A DNA stretch of 64,000 nucleotides from Peteryoungia algae (GTDB lineage Bacteria; Pseudomonadota; Alphaproteobacteria; Rhizobiales; Rhizobiaceae), in assembly GCF_030369675.1 (NCBI RefSeq), contig NZ_CP128477.1, positions 248,001 to 312,000 on the forward strand, read 5' to 3'. The position numbers and the translations under genes were made by a program. Shown here piece by piece: positions 44,395 to 53,961 of this stretch; the first letter of the stretch is position 1; each line of letters begins with the position of its first letter. Below the pieces are notes generated by a model, which was not told the DNA's origin, did no database searches, and saw nothing but the letters and a program-made list of their open reading frames with translations.

Positions 44395-46623
44395 ATGATG
44401 CGGCAATACGAGCTCGTGGAGCGGGTGCAGGAATACAAGCCCGACGCCAACGAAGCTCTGCTCAACAAGGCCTATGTCTACGCCATGCAGAAGCACGGCA
44501 AGCAGACACGCGCCAGCGGGGACCCCTATATCTCCCACCCGCTCGAAGTTGCCGCCATCCTCACCGACATGCATCTCGACGAATCGACGATCGCCGTTGC
44601 CCTCCTGCACGACACGATCGAGGATACATCCGCCACCCGCGGCGAGATCGACGAACTCTTCGGTGAAGATATCGGCCGCCTGGTCGAAGGTCTCACCAAG
44701 ATCAAGAAACTCGACCTCGTCACCAAGAAGGCGAAGCAGGCGGAAAACCTGCGCAAGCTCCTGCTTGCCATTTCCGACGATGTGCGCGTGCTGCTGGTCA
44801 AGCTCGCCGACCGCCTGCACAACATGCGCACGCTCGAACACATGCGCGACGACAAGCGCGCCCGCATTTCCGAAGAGACGATGGAAATCTATGCGCCGCT
44901 CGCAGGCCGCATGGGCATGCAGGACATGCGCGACGAGCTGGAGGACCTGTCCTTCCGCTACATGAACCCGGAAGCCTATGAGACCGTCACCCAGCGGCTG
45001 GCCGAGCTTTCGACCCGCAACGAAGGCCTGATCACCAAGATCGAGGACGAACTGCGCGATCTGCTCGTGGCGAACGGCCTGCTGAACCCCTCGGTCAAGG
45101 GACGGCAGAAGAAGCCTTATTCGGTGTTCCGCAAGATGCAGTCGAAATCGCTCTCCTTCGAGCAGCTTTCCGACGTCTATGGCTTCCGCATTCTCGTCGA
45201 TGACATTCCCGGCTGCTACCGCGCGCTCGGCATCGTGCATTCGCGCTGGCGCGTCGTGCCCGGCCGTTTCAAGGATTATATCTCGACGCCGAAGCAGAAC
45301 GACTACCGCTCGATCCACACCACGATCGTCGGCCCGTCGCGCCAGCGCATCGAGCTGCAGATCCGCACGCGGCGCATGCACGAGATCGCCGAATTCGGCA
45401 TCGCTGCCCATACGCTCTACAAGGACGGCGAAAACGGCGAGGCCAACGAGCCGCTGCAGCGGGAAAGCAATGCCTATTCCTGGCTGCGCCACACGATCGA
45501 GGCGCTGGCCGAAGGCGACAATCCGGAAGAATTCCTGGAGCATACCAAGCTCGAACTCTTCCAGGACCAGGTCTTCTGCTTCACGCCCAAGGGCAAGCTG
45601 ATCGCGCTCCCGCGTGGGGCAACGCCGATCGACTTCGCCTATGCGGTCCATACCAATGTCGGTGACACCTGTGTCGGCGCCAAGATCAACGGCTCGATCA
45701 TGCCGCTCGTCACCCGCCTGTCGAATGGCGACGAGGTGGAGATCATCCGCTCCGGCGTGCAGGTGCCGCCTGCCGCCTGGGAAGAAATCGTCGTCACCGG
45801 CAAGGCCCGCGCTGCCATCCGCCGCGCCACCCGCATGGCGATCCGCAAGCAATATGCAGGCCTTGGCCAGCGCATCCTCGAGCGAACCTTCGAGCGCGCC
45901 GGCAAGATCTTCTCCAAGGATACGCTGCGTCCGGCGCTGCATCGCCTGGGGCAACGCGACGTGGAAGACGCGATCGCCTCGGTCGGCCGAGGCGAGACCT
46001 CCTCCCTCGACGTTCTCAGGGCCGTCTTCCCCGACTATCAGGACGAGCGTGTCACGGTGAAGCCGTCCTCGGACGACGGATGGTTCGCCATGAACAGCGC
46101 CAATGGCATGGTCTTCAAGATCCCGGGTCCCGCCCATCCGAAGGGCGATGTGCCGACTGCCGGCGATGGTCCGGACCCCCTGCCGATTCGCGGACTTTCG
46201 GGCAATGCGGAGGTGCATTTTGCCCCCGCAGGTGCCGTTCCGGGCGACCGGATCGTCGGAATCATGCAGGATGGCAAGGGCATCACCATCTATCCGATCC
46301 AGGCCTCTGCCCTGCAGCGCTTCGAAAACGAGCCGGAACGCTGGATCGACGTGCGCTGGGATCTCGACGAGGCGAACAAATCCCGCTTCGTCGCCCGCAT
46401 CCTCATCAACGCGCTGAACGAGCCGGGTACGCTGGCGACCGTTGCCCAGTGCATTGCCCGTCTCGACATCAACATCCGCGTTCTGAGCATGATCCGCATC
46501 GCCACCGACTTCACCGAGATGGGGATCGACCTGGAGGTCTGGGACCTGCGCCAGCTGAGCCAACTCCTGAGTGAGCTGAAGGAACTCGACTGCATCTCGA
46601 CGGTCAAGCGCGTCTACGACTGA
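44395..46623 (+). CDS. rsh: Bifunctional (p)ppGpp synthetase/hydrolase (Rel/SpoT homologue)
   Basis: 742 residues, matching alphaproteobacterial Rsh. The HD hydrolase domain has His48 (YISHPLEVA) and HDTIED (72-77). The synthetase domain has DYISTPKQNDYRSIHT at about 294-309. A TGS domain follows (FTPKGKLIALPRGATPIDFAY), then a helical region and a C-terminal ACT domain. It makes and degrades the alarmone (p)ppGpp under starvation. The start at 44395 has GGAGACGAG upstream. It is next to rpoZ, the conserved rhizobial order. Confidence 0.96.
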   Translation: MMRQYELVERVQEYKPDANEALLNKAYVYAMQKHGKQTRASGDPYISHPLEVAAILTDMHLDESTIAVALLHDTIEDTSATRGEIDELFGEDIGRLVEGLTKIKKLDLVTKKAKQAENLRKLLLAISDDVRVLLVKLADRLHNMRTLEHMRDDKRARISEETMEIYAPLAGRMGMQDMRDELEDLSFRYMNPEAYETVTQRLAELSTRNEGLITKIEDELRDLLVANGLLNPSVKGRQKKPYSVFRKMQSKSLSFEQLSDVYGFRILVDDIPGCYRALGIVHSRWRVVPGRFKDYISTPKQNDYRSIHTTIVGPSRQRIELQIRTRRMHEIAEFGIAAHTLYKDGENGEANEPLQRESNAYSWLRHTIEALAEGDNPEEFLEHTKLELFQDQVFCFTPKGKLIALPRGATPIDFAYAVHTNVGDTCVGAKINGSIMPLVTRLSNGDEVEIIRSGVQVPPAAWEEIVVTGKARAAIRRATRMAIRKQYAGLGQRILERTFERAGKIFSKDTLRPALHRLGQRDVEDAIASVGRGETSSLDVLRAVFPDYQDERVTVKPSSDDGWFAMNSANGMVFKIPGPAHPKGDVPTAGDGPDPLPIRGLSGNAEVHFAPAGAVPGDRIVGIMQDGKGITIYPIQASALQRFENEPERWIDVRWDLDEANKSRFVARILINALNEPGTLATVAQCIARLDINIRVLSMIRIATDFTEMGIDLEVWDLRQLSQLLSELKELDCISTVKRVYD

Positions 46624-46808
46624 GCGGAAGAAGCGAACTTCGGCTTGTGACTCGGGCGGGCGTGGTTCGCCCGCCGCTCGAAAGTCAGGCGTTCTGCCTG
46701 TCGTTTCATCACATTCCTGCCCAAATCGTAAACCTCGACCCCCTTGCCATGCGCTTGGCGCATGGCTGACTTCAGTTCTTGTCTCTGGTGGATTGTGCGA
46801 CGCACCAT
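46614..46808 (-). CDS. Hypothetical 64-residue basic protein
   Basis: The ORF begins after GAAAGGAAGATA, a good ribosome-binding site. The product is Arg/Lys/His-rich (MVRRTIHQRQELKSAMRQAH) with no membrane segment, no signal and no family I recognise. It overlaps the last ten bases of rsh and is divergent from the small DUF3563 gene with 45 bases between. It may be real or a chance frame. Confidence 0.35.
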   Translation of the reverse strand: MVRRTIHQRQELKSAMRQAHGKGVEVYDLGRNVMKRQAERLTFERRANHARPSHKPKFASSAQS

Positions 46809-46853
46809 TATCTTCCTTTCAACAGATGAAGATAAAGAACTGAGGACAAAACG

Positions 46854-47003
46854 ATGTTTACTCCGATCCGCAAATTCGCCCGCGCCCTTCGCGTTCCGAC
46901 CACTGCCGAGCGCGAAATGAACTACCTGAACGGCGCCCGCGATCTCGTCGATCTGGAATATCGCCAGCGCGAAATCGACCGTGGCATGTTCCGCCGCGGC
47001 TGA
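46854..47003 (+). CDS. DUF3563 miniprotein
   Basis: 49 residues. It has MFTPIRKFARALRVPTTAER followed by EMNYLNGARDLVDLEYRQRE, matching the short DUF3563 family that is widespread in rhizobia. It is helical and basic. Function is unknown. The ribosome-binding site is GAGGA, eight bases upstream. A terminator follows at 47036. Confidence 0.8.
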   Translation: MFTPIRKFARALRVPTTAEREMNYLNGARDLVDLEYRQREIDRGMFRRG

Positions 47004-47035
47004 TGCGCCGACCGACCAGATCTGGTCAATGCTGT

Positions 47036-47069
47036 GACGCCGGTTGAACGCCGGCGTCTTTGCTTTTTT
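47036..47069 (+). terminator. Terminator of the DUF3563 gene
   Basis: GACGCCGG / CCGGCGTC stem with a seven-base loop, followed by TTTGCTTTTTT. Confidence 0.8.
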
Positions 47070-47129
47070 GGCGACTTTCAGAACCTGTTTTCCTTGCCGA
47101 AACCATCCCGGATCAACTACATATCCCGC

Positions 47130-47711
47130 ATGCTGTTTCGACGACGCCACCCGGTTTCCTACCTGACGAAGTTGCGTGAGCTCCTCTGGCCGCGGCGTGG
47201 CTTCATCCGCTCGTATCACTATCTGACCAAGCGCATCCTGCGTCTGTCGGCGACGCCGCATGCCATCGCGGCCGGTGTGGTTGCCGGCGTTGTCGCTTCA
47301 TGGACGCCCTTCATCGGGCTGCACTTCCTGCTCGCCTTTGCCTTCGCCTATCTGATCGCCGGCAACATGGTGGCCGCTGCCATCGGCACGGCCTTCGGCA
47401 ATCCGCTGACGTTTCCGCTGATTTGGGCGGCGACCTGGGAGATCGGGCATCGGATGATCGGCAAGGGCGCGCCACTCGGTGATAGCATCGATCTGGAACG
47501 CAAGTTTTCCATCGGTGCGATCGAAACCATGTGGCAGCCGATCTTGAAACCCATGTTGATCGGCGCGATCCCGCTGGCCGCCGTCAGTGGTGTGGTCATC
47601 TATTGCGTGATCTACTTCACCGTGGCGAAGTTCCAGGCGCGGCGTCGGGAACGTCTCGCCGCAAAGGCGCGTGCGCGGCTTGCTAAAGCACTTCAGGAAT
47701 CGAGCGTCTGA
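47130..47711 (+). CDS. DUF2062 membrane protein
   Basis: 193 residues. A basic N-terminus ([19 protein letters not shown]) is followed by the DUF2062 core with [20 protein letters not shown] and [20 protein letters not shown], then a last membrane segment and a basic cytoplasmic tail. About three to four membrane segments are seen. Function is unknown. acpS follows after one base, so the two form an operon with lepB-rnc-era further on. The in-frame start at 47034 is rejected because it overlaps the previous terminator. Confidence 0.85.
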   Translation: MLFRRRHPVSYLTKLRELLWPRRGFIRSYHYLTKRILRLSATPHAIAAGVVAGVVASWTPFIGLHFLLAFAFAYLIAGNMVAAAIGTAFGNPLTFPLIWAATWEIGHRMIGKGAPLGDSIDLERKFSIGAIETMWQPILKPMLIGAIPLAAVSGVVIYCVIYFTVAKFQARRRERLAAKARARLAKALQESSV

Positions 47712-47712
47712 C

Positions 47713-48117
47713 ATGATCATCGGCATTGGCAGCGACCTCGTTGACATCAGACGGATTGAGAAATCGATCGACAGGTTCGGCGAGAAATTCACAGCACGCT
47801 GCTTCACCGATGAAGAGCAGGCGCGCGCGAACGGCCGCAAGGACTGCGCCGCCTCCTATGCCAAGCGCTTTGCCGCCAAGGAAGCCATGGCCAAGGCACT
47901 GGGCACAGGCATCGCCGAGGGCGTGTTCTGGAAAGAAATGGGTGTCGTCAACCTGGCCAACGGCAAGCCCGGCCTCGAATTGACCGGTGGGGCCGCGAAA
48001 TGCCTGGAACGCCTTCTGCCTCCAGGGCATGTCGCCCAGATCCATCTCACCATCACCGACGAATTTCCCTATGCCCAGGCATTCGTCATCGTCGAGGCCC
48101 TGCCGGAAAACCGGTGA
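47713..48117 (+). CDS. acpS: Holo-[acyl-carrier-protein] synthase
   Basis: 134 residues. It transfers 4'-phosphopantetheine from CoA to [19 protein letters not shown] contains the metal-binding Asp, and [17 protein letters not shown] holds the second metal ligand Glu. Both match the family. The start follows the DUF2062 stop closely. Confidence 0.95.
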   Translation: MIIGIGSDLVDIRRIEKSIDRFGEKFTARCFTDEEQARANGRKDCAASYAKRFAAKEAMAKALGTGIAEGVFWKEMGVVNLANGKPGLELTGGAAKCLERLLPPGHVAQIHLTITDEFPYAQAFVIVEALPENR

Positions 48118-48214
48118 GTTAACTGGTCGCGCTGGTCGAGGGGGCTACGCGGTTGCCGCGCTCGCCCGAACCGACTAGAGAGAGCAGGATTTTCGCAAGA
48201 AGGAACCGACCCGC

Positions 48215-48952
48215 GTGAGCGAAGAAAAGAAGCAAAGTGCCCTTTGGGAAAACGTCAAGGTCATCATCCAGGCCCTGCTCCTGGCCATGGTGATCCGGAC
48301 CGTGTTCTTTCAGCCCTTCACGATCCCATCAGGCTCGATGATGCCGACGCTGCTGGTCGGCGATTACATCTTCGTCAACAAGTTCTCCTACGGCTATTCG
48401 AAATATTCGCTGCCCTTCTCGCCGAACCTCTTCGAAGGCCGCATTTTCGCCAGTGAACCGGAGCGCGGCGACATCGCTGTCTTCCGCTTCCCGCCGAATC
48501 CCAGCATCGACTACATCAAGCGCGTCGTGGGTCTGCCCGGCGACCGCATCCAGGTGATCGGCGGCGTGCTGCAGGTCAACGGCAAGCCAGTGCCGAAGAT
48601 CCAGGACGGCGTCTTTACCTCCGACTACCGCATGGATCCCGGCACCGATGTGCCGGTCTTCCGTGAGACGCTGGACAATGGCGTCAGCTATGACACGCTC
48701 GACCAGGCCCAGGATACGCGCGGCGATGACACGCGCGAATTCATCGTGCCGGACGGCCATTATTTCATGATGGGCGACAACCGTGACAATTCGCTCGACA
48801 GCCGCTTCGACGTCGGCTTCGTGCCGGCCGAGAACCTGATCGGCAAGGCGTCGCTGATCTTCTTCTCACTCGGCAACGACACCTCGTTCCGCGAAGTCTG
48901 GAAATGGCCCGCCAACATGCGTTGGGATCGTCTGTTCAAGGTGGTCGAATGA
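48215..48952 (+). CDS. lepB: Signal peptidase I
   Basis: 245 residues. A single membrane anchor (about 14-33) precedes the catalytic Ser41 in PSGSMMPTL, and Lys102 in DYIKRVVGLPGD completes the dyad. It removes signal peptides of exported proteins. The start is GTG at 48215. rnc starts inside its stop codon (ATGA). Confidence 0.96.
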   Translation: MSEEKKQSALWENVKVIIQALLLAMVIRTVFFQPFTIPSGSMMPTLLVGDYIFVNKFSYGYSKYSLPFSPNLFEGRIFASEPERGDIAVFRFPPNPSIDYIKRVVGLPGDRIQVIGGVLQVNGKPVPKIQDGVFTSDYRMDPGTDVPVFRETLDNGVSYDTLDQAQDTRGDDTREFIVPDGHYFMMGDNRDNSLDSRFDVGFVPAENLIGKASLIFFSLGNDTSFREVWKWPANMRWDRLFKVVE

Positions 48953-49674
48953 AGAACAGGAAGACGGACGGCGAACAGGACTGGGCGCAGCTGGAAGCTG
49001 CGATCGGCCACACATTCGCCGACCGGGAACGCCTGATCCGGGCGCTGACCCATGCCAGCGCCCAGGTCTCGCGGGGGAAGAAGGGCGACTACGAACGGCT
49101 GGAATTCCTGGGGGACCGGGTGCTCGGCCTCTGTGTCGCCGAAATGCTCTTCACCACCTTCCGCGATGCGACCGAGGGTGAGCTCTCGGTCCGCTTCAAT
49201 CAGCTGGTCAGCGCCGAGGCCTGCGCCTCCGTTGCCGACGAGATGGAGCTGCACCGCTACATCCGCACCGGCTCTGACGTGAAGAAGATCACCGCAAAGA
49301 ACATGCTGAATGTACGCGCGGACGTGGTCGAAAGCCTGATCGCGGCGATTTACCTGGAAGCCGGATTGGAGGCCGCACGCGGCTTCATCCTGAAATACTG
49401 GAAGGATCGCGCGGCCCATGCCGATGGCGCCCGCCGCGACGCCAAGACCGAATTGCAGGAGTGGACGCATGCCAAGTTCGGCAAGCCGCCCATTTACAAG
49501 GTTGCCGATCGCTCCGGACCGGATCATGATCCCCGCTTCACGGTGATCGTCGAGATCCCCGGCCTGAAGCCGGAAACTGGCATTGACCGTTCCAAGCGTG
49601 CCGCCGAACAGGTGGCCGCGACCAAGATTCTCGAACGCGAAGGCGTATGGGCCAAGCCCACAGACGCCAATTGA
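48949..49674 (+). CDS. rnc: Ribonuclease III
   Basis: 241 residues. The signature ERLEFLGDRVLG is at 49-60 with catalytic Glu52 and Asp56, and Asp125 and Glu128 in NVRADVVESLIAAIYLEAG. A C-terminal double-stranded RNA-binding domain follows (DAKTELQEWTHAKFGKPP). It processes rRNA and other double-stranded RNA. It is translationally coupled to lepB (four-base overlap) and followed closely by era. Confidence 0.97.
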   Translation: MKNRKTDGEQDWAQLEAAIGHTFADRERLIRALTHASAQVSRGKKGDYERLEFLGDRVLGLCVAEMLFTTFRDATEGELSVRFNQLVSAEACASVADEMELHRYIRTGSDVKKITAKNMLNVRADVVESLIAAIYLEAGLEAARGFILKYWKDRAAHADGARRDAKTELQEWTHAKFGKPPIYKVADRSGPDHDPRFTVIVEIPGLKPETGIDRSKRAAEQVAATKILEREGVWAKPTDAN

Positions 49675-49683
49675 TTGGACACC

Positions 49684-50625
49684 ATGACCGACACTGAGAC
49701 AGAGGACGGCGGCGAAGCCATCGTCAACACCCCGACCCGATCCGGCTTCGTTGCCCTGATTGGCCCGACCAATGCCGGCAAGTCGACGCTGGTCAACCGC
49801 TTCGTCGGTGCCAAGGTGTCGATCGTCAGCCACAAGGTACAGACGACCCGCGCCGTGATGCGCGGGATCGCGATCCACAAGAACGCCCAGATCGTTTTCA
49901 TGGACACGCCCGGCATCTTCAAGCCACGCCGCAAGCTCGACCGCGCCATGGTGACGTCGGCCTGGGGCGGGGCCAAGGATGCGGACATCATCCTGCTCCT
50001 GATCGACAGCGAACGGGGGCTGCGTGGCGATGCCGAAGCGATCCTGGAAGCGCTGAAGGATGTGCCGCAGCCGAAGATTCTCGTTCTCAACAAGATCGAC
50101 CGGGTGCGCCACGAGGACCTGTTCAAGCTTGCGGAGACGGCGAACGAGTTCGTCAAGTTCGATCGCACCTTCATGATTTCAGCCACGACAGGCTCTGGCT
50201 GCGAAGATATCATGGATTATCTCGCCGAGACTTTCCCGGAAGGCCCATGGTATTATCCGGAGGATCAGATCTCGGATCTGCCGATGCGCCAGCTCGCCGC
50301 CGAGATCACCCGCGAGAAACTCTTCCTGCGCCTCCACCAGGAGCTTCCCTATTCCTCGCATGTCGAGACCGAGAGCTGGGAAGAGCGCAAGGATGGCTCG
50401 GTGCGGATCGAGCAGGTCATCTATGTCGAGCGCGACAGCCAGAAGAAGATCGTGCTCGGCAAGAACGGCGATGCGATCAAGGCAATCTCCACGGCCTCCC
50501 GCAAGGAAATGTCCGAGATCCTCGAACAGCCGGTGCACCTCTTCCTCTTCGTCAAGGTGCGCGAGAACTGGGGCAACGATCCCGAGCGCTTCCGCGAAAT
50601 GGGTCTCGAATTCCCGCGCGACTAA
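49684..50625 (+). CDS. era: GTPase Era
   Basis: 313 residues. The GTPase motifs are GPTNAGKS (27-34), DTPG (74-77) and NKID (136-139), followed by a KH RNA-binding domain (KKIVLGKNGDAIKAIS). Era binds 16S rRNA and is required for 30S assembly. The start at 49684 follows rnc by nine bases. recO is normally the next gene in this cluster but here lies 2 kb away. Confidence 0.96.
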   Translation: MTDTETEDGGEAIVNTPTRSGFVALIGPTNAGKSTLVNRFVGAKVSIVSHKVQTTRAVMRGIAIHKNAQIVFMDTPGIFKPRRKLDRAMVTSAWGGAKDADIILLLIDSERGLRGDAEAILEALKDVPQPKILVLNKIDRVRHEDLFKLAETANEFVKFDRTFMISATTGSGCEDIMDYLAETFPEGPWYYPEDQISDLPMRQLAAEITREKLFLRLHQELPYSSHVETESWEERKDGSVRIEQVIYVERDSQKKIVLGKNGDAIKAISTASRKEMSEILEQPVHLFLFVKVRENWGNDPERFREMGLEFPRD

Positions 50626-50646
50626 GTTCAACTGCGCGAAGGGCGC

Positions 50647-51810
50647 TCAGCCCTTCGCCACCCGCCTTGCGACGAAATCCGAGATTGTCGGTCCGATCAG
50701 GATGATCAGGATGAGCCGCATGGTCTGCAGCGCCATGATGAAGGACATGTCCACCGGCGTCGTTGCTGCAATGATTGCGATGGAATCGAGCCCGCCGGGG
50801 CTGGTCGCGAGATAGGCGGTCAGCGGGTCGATGTCATGCAACGACCAGAGCAGGAAGGCGAGGCCGCCGCTGAATGCCATCAAGACCAGGATGGAACCGA
50901 CGATCTGGGGCAGGGCGCTTGCCGCATGCCTGAGGATGCGCCGGGTGAAGGACAGTCCGATCCGCCAGCCGATGACCCCGTAACCGAGCGCAAGCAGCCA
51001 TTCGGGCAATTGCAGCGTGATGTAACCCATCACATGCAGCGCGGTTGTGGCGACGAGCGGCAAGAGCATGGTTCCGGCCGGTATGCGAAGCCAGGCTCCG
51101 ACCAAAGCGGCGGCGAGGGCCGCAGCAAGGGTCAGGCCGAGATCGAGCCAGTCCGTTTCCGGAAACCAGACGACTGTTTGCGCAGCTCCACCTTCGACAT
51201 TGAACACGAACGCCGCCATCAGCGAGGCGCCCGTCGCGACAAAGGCGACGCGCAGATACTGCATGAAGGCCACCAGCCTCGGATCGCCGCCATGCGCCTC
51301 GGCCATCAGGACCATGGCGGAGGCGGCGCCCGCGGACGTGCCCCAGATCGCGGTCGTGCCAGGCAGGATCTCGGCCCTTGCCATGAAATAGCCGAGCAGG
51401 CTGCTCGCCGCGATGATGGAAAGCACGACCGAGAGGAAGATCGGCCAGTCCTCGGCGACGGTCGAGAGCGTGCCGAGGTCAATGGATCTGGCGACGATGC
51501 AGCCGATCAGCGAATGGGCGAAGATATAGGGGAAACGATGCACGGAGAGCCGGGCGCCGTTGGTGGCGACCAGAATTGCCGCGACCATCGGGCCGAGCAG
51601 CAGCGCGCCCGGGATATGCGCCAGATACAGTCCGCCGGAGATGGCAAGGGAGAGCGCAAGAAGTGCAGCCCAGCGGACAAGGAGGGGAAGTGGCGTCAGC
51701 AATCCGGGTTGCGGCGGCGGGCTGGCCGCGATTGCAGCCGTCGTGCCCTGATTTGCAACGCCATCCGGGTCGACCGGCGAAAGCGTCACGGGATCCTTGT
51801 CCGAAGCCAT
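50647..51810 (-). CDS. AbrB family (PF05145) membrane protein
   Basis: 387 residues. After a polar N-terminus (about 1-40) come about ten membrane segments in two repeats, with HIPGALLLGPMVAAILVA and a second copy of the Pro/Gly-rich loop (RIPAGTMLLPLVATTALH). ATSPGGLDSIAIIAA and TSAGAASAMVLMAEAHG are the conserved AbrB loops. The family was named for ammonia monooxygenase and is a likely transporter. It is divergent from the TetR gene at 51910, which probably regulates it. Confidence 0.85.
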   Translation of the reverse strand: MASDKDPVTLSPVDPDGVANQGTTAAIAASPPPQPGLLTPLPLLVRWAALLALSLAISGGLYLAHIPGALLLGPMVAAILVATNGARLSVHRFPYIFAHSLIGCIVARSIDLGTLSTVAEDWPIFLSVVLSIIAASSLLGYFMARAEILPGTTAIWGTSAGAASAMVLMAEAHGGDPRLVAFMQYLRVAFVATGASLMAAFVFNVEGGAAQTVVWFPETDWLDLGLTLAAALAAALVGAWLRIPAGTMLLPLVATTALHVMGYITLQLPEWLLALGYGVIGWRIGLSFTRRILRHAASALPQIVGSILVLMAFSGGLAFLLWSLHDIDPLTAYLATSPGGLDSIAIIAATTPVDMSFIMALQTMRLILIILIGPTISDFVARRVAKG

Positions 51811-51883
51811 GAGCGTCTCCGTCCTTCGTCTGAGAACCTTTTGCCGGAAAGTTCTGGACGAAAGCGTGATTTCATCAAATAAA

Positions 51884-51897
51884 TGAGGCGCACCTCA
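51884..51897. promoter_or_regulatory. Candidate TetR operator
   Basis: TGAGG-CGCA-CCTCA is a perfect 5-bp inverted repeat in the AbrB/TetR divergent region, a typical place for a TetR autoregulatory site. It overlaps an in-frame alternative start for the TetR gene. Confidence 0.4.
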
Positions 51898-51909
51898 CAA
51901 ACGAGTTTT

Positions 51910-52551
51910 ATGAGCATGACCTCGCAAAAGTCAAGTTCGGCCAGGCTTCAGACCGCCCCGCCGCCGACAGCCAAGGAGCCGAAACGCAAGCGTGGCATCG
52001 CACGGGTGGCGAAGCTTCTCGATGCCGGTGCCGCCGTCTTCGCCGAGCAGGGCTACAAGGCAGCGACCATGACCGAGATCGCCGCCCGCGCGGGTGCGCC
52101 GATTGGCTCACTCTACCAGTTCTTTCCCAACAAGGACGTGCTCGCCGACGCGTTGATCGCCCGCTACGCCGAGCATGTCGAGGCGGCGCTCGACCGGATC
52201 AGGGCGGAAGCCCGCGAACTGGACGGGACGCAGCTTGGTGACCGTTTGCTCGATGTCCTCGTCACCCATGCGACAGAGCGCAGTCTGGCACTGAGCCTGC
52301 TTGATGCCCGCTGGGAACAGCCGGGCGTTCGTCCGGGAATCCTGCGGGAGAACCTGCGGCGGCGGATTGCGGAAATCCTCAGCATCTGGCGCCCGGATCT
52401 TGCCGAGGATCAGGCGCAGGCCATGGCGGTGGTCCTCTTTCAGGCGATGAAGTCGCTCGTGCAACTACATGAAGAAAAACGCTATCCCGGCAAGGCCGAG
52501 GCGATTGCGCAGTGGCGCGGCTGGGTGCAGCGTTATCTCGGCGAAATCTGA
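51910..52551 (+). CDS. TetR-family transcriptional regulator
   Basis: 213 residues from ATG at 51910, and an upstream ATG at 51883 is also possible. The N-terminal helix-turn-helix has AAVFAEQGYKAATMTEIAAR then AGAPIGSLYQFFPNKDVLAD, the TetR signature. The C-terminal half is a ligand-binding helical domain. The divergent AbrB gene is the likely target, with the inverted repeat at 51884-51897 as the operator. This pair interrupts the usual era-recO order. Confidence 0.88.
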   Translation: MSMTSQKSSSARLQTAPPPTAKEPKRKRGIARVAKLLDAGAAVFAEQGYKAATMTEIAARAGAPIGSLYQFFPNKDVLADALIARYAEHVEAALDRIRAEARELDGTQLGDRLLDVLVTHATERSLALSLLDARWEQPGVRPGILRENLRRRIAEILSIWRPDLAEDQAQAMAVVLFQAMKSLVQLHEEKRYPGKAEAIAQWRGWVQRYLGEI

Positions 52552-52604
52552 TCACGCCGCCGAAAATCCTCGCGCTCTCTGGTGCTCTGCGATAAAACCC
52601 GACC

Positions 52605-53378
52605 ATGCAATGGACAGACGAGGCGATCCTGCTCGGGGTGCGTCGGCATGGCGAAACAAGCGTCATCGCCGAGATGATGACTCGCACCCGTGGACGCCAT
52701 CTCGGCATGGTGCGCTCCGGCCGGTCACGGACCATGCAGCCCGTCTTGCAGCCCGGGAATCGTCTCGAAGTCACCTGGCGCGCGCGACTCGACGAACATC
52801 TCGGTGAATACCGGATCGAACCGCTGATGCTGCGCGCCGGACGGCTGATGGAAAGTGCCACCGCCGTCTACGGTGTGCAGGCGCTTGGCTCGTTGCTGCG
52901 TCTGCTGCCTGAACGGGATCCGCATCCGCATCTCTTCGAGGCACTGGATGTGATTCTCGACCATCTGGAGGAGCCGGCGACGGCCGGCGAGCTTTTCGTT
53001 CGCTTCGAATTGGCACTGCTGAACGATCTCGGCTTCGGACTGGATCTGGAGGAATGTGCAGCGACCGGTTCGCGCAACGATCTGGCCTATGTCTCGCCGA
53101 AATCGGGCCGGGCAGTGAGCCGGGAGGCAGGCGCGCCCTGGGCCGACAAGATGCTTGCCCTGCCGGATTTCCTGACGCCAGGCACGAACCGTGCGGCCGA
53201 TCCGGAGACCCTGGCCGAAGCCTTCAGGCTTACAGCCTATTTCCTGGATCGGCACGTCTATGTGCCGCGGGGGCTGGAGCCCGGCGCGGCACGCGAGGGT
53301 TTCTGTCAGGCCGCGTTGAAGACCTTGCGGTCGCTGGAGGCGCCTGGCTCGTTGGCGGCGCCGAAGAACACGGCCTGA
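52605..53378 (+). CDS. recO: DNA repair protein RecO
   Basis: 257 residues, with the OB-fold N-terminus [19 protein letters not shown] and [20 protein letters not shown]. The helical C-terminal part includes [19 protein letters not shown]. It loads RecA with RecR in the RecF pathway. Its last 73 bases overlap the 3' end of the convergent small gene at 53306. It normally follows era. Confidence 0.93.
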   Translation: MQWTDEAILLGVRRHGETSVIAEMMTRTRGRHLGMVRSGRSRTMQPVLQPGNRLEVTWRARLDEHLGEYRIEPLMLRAGRLMESATAVYGVQALGSLLRLLPERDPHPHLFEALDVILDHLEEPATAGELFVRFELALLNDLGFGLDLEECAATGSRNDLAYVSPKSGRAVSREAGAPWADKMLALPDFLTPGTNRAADPETLAEAFRLTAYFLDRHVYVPRGLEPGAAREGFCQAALKTLRSLEAPGSLAAPKNTA

Positions 53379-53560
53379 TCCACGGGCGCGGAATTCGCCA
53401 TGTGCTGGTGGATGGCCATCTGCAATTCGCTGACGCTGCGATAGACGCCGCCATCCAGCTCGATGACCGGATATTTGACGGCGATGAACTTGATCCGATC
53501 ACCGTCGGGTATGGTGATGCCAACCGGAACTCCGGCATATTCGATAACTTGCTTCTTCAT
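53306..53560 (-). CDS. Conserved-looking small protein overlapping recO, function unknown
   Basis: 84 residues beginning [20 protein letters not shown]. The pattern is a compact beta-strand protein with [20 protein letters not shown] and [10 protein letters not shown]. It has no signal or membrane segment. Its last 24 codons and stop are antisense to the end of recO, so transcripts overlap. The family is unknown to me, but the regular strands and good start context favour a real gene. Confidence 0.6.
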   Translation of the reverse strand: MKKQVIEYAGVPVGITIPDGDRIKFIAVKYPVIELDGGVYRSVSELQMAIHQHMANSAPVDQAVFFGAANEPGASSDRKVFNAA

Positions 53561-53961
53561 AACGAGTATCCCCGCGCGTGCATATTGGCACGGCGCTGTT
53601 TCATGAGTCGTTTGTGGGTATCAGGCTTGGGGCTGCGTCACATTCGACAGGAGCAGGCGTAATGGCGTTTCACCATCACGAGGCACGGGGTCGTCTGCCA
53701 GGATCGGATGGCATCAAGAAATACAACCTGCATTTCGCTGACCTCCTTCTTTTGGCTACGGCCTCCAGAATCGAGGCCGTTCATGGTTCGTCGTCAGTGT
53801 CCGAACCAGCTTGCACAAGGTAGGTGCTGGGTCCGAATCCGTCAACGGGCATTGATCAGAAAATAAAATAATTTTCTGTGACAGTGCCTGTTGATTGAAT
53901 TCATGGGAATTTTGATCCGGCACAAAGGAAATGCCGGAATTTGATCTCACTTTGGGCGTAA
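53561..53961. other. 401-bp intergenic region
   Basis: It is AT-richer than the flanks toward the right end. A perfect 8-bp stem CAGAAAAT / ATTTTCTG with loop AAAATA (53859-53880) is a possible terminator or operator for the MFS gene. A frame at 53578-53823 has no good start and is not accepted. Confidence 0.4.

Noticed and set aside
44215..46563. 782-codon frame antisense to rsh
   Set aside because: It is a by-product of GC-rich codon bias opposite a well-conserved gene, with no domain or start signal.
48760..50112. 450-codon frame antisense to lepB, rnc and era
   Set aside because: It crosses three real genes and has no recognisable sequence.
53578..53823. 81-codon frame in the recO-MFS gap
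   Set aside because: It has no ribosome-binding site, an unlikely composition and no family.
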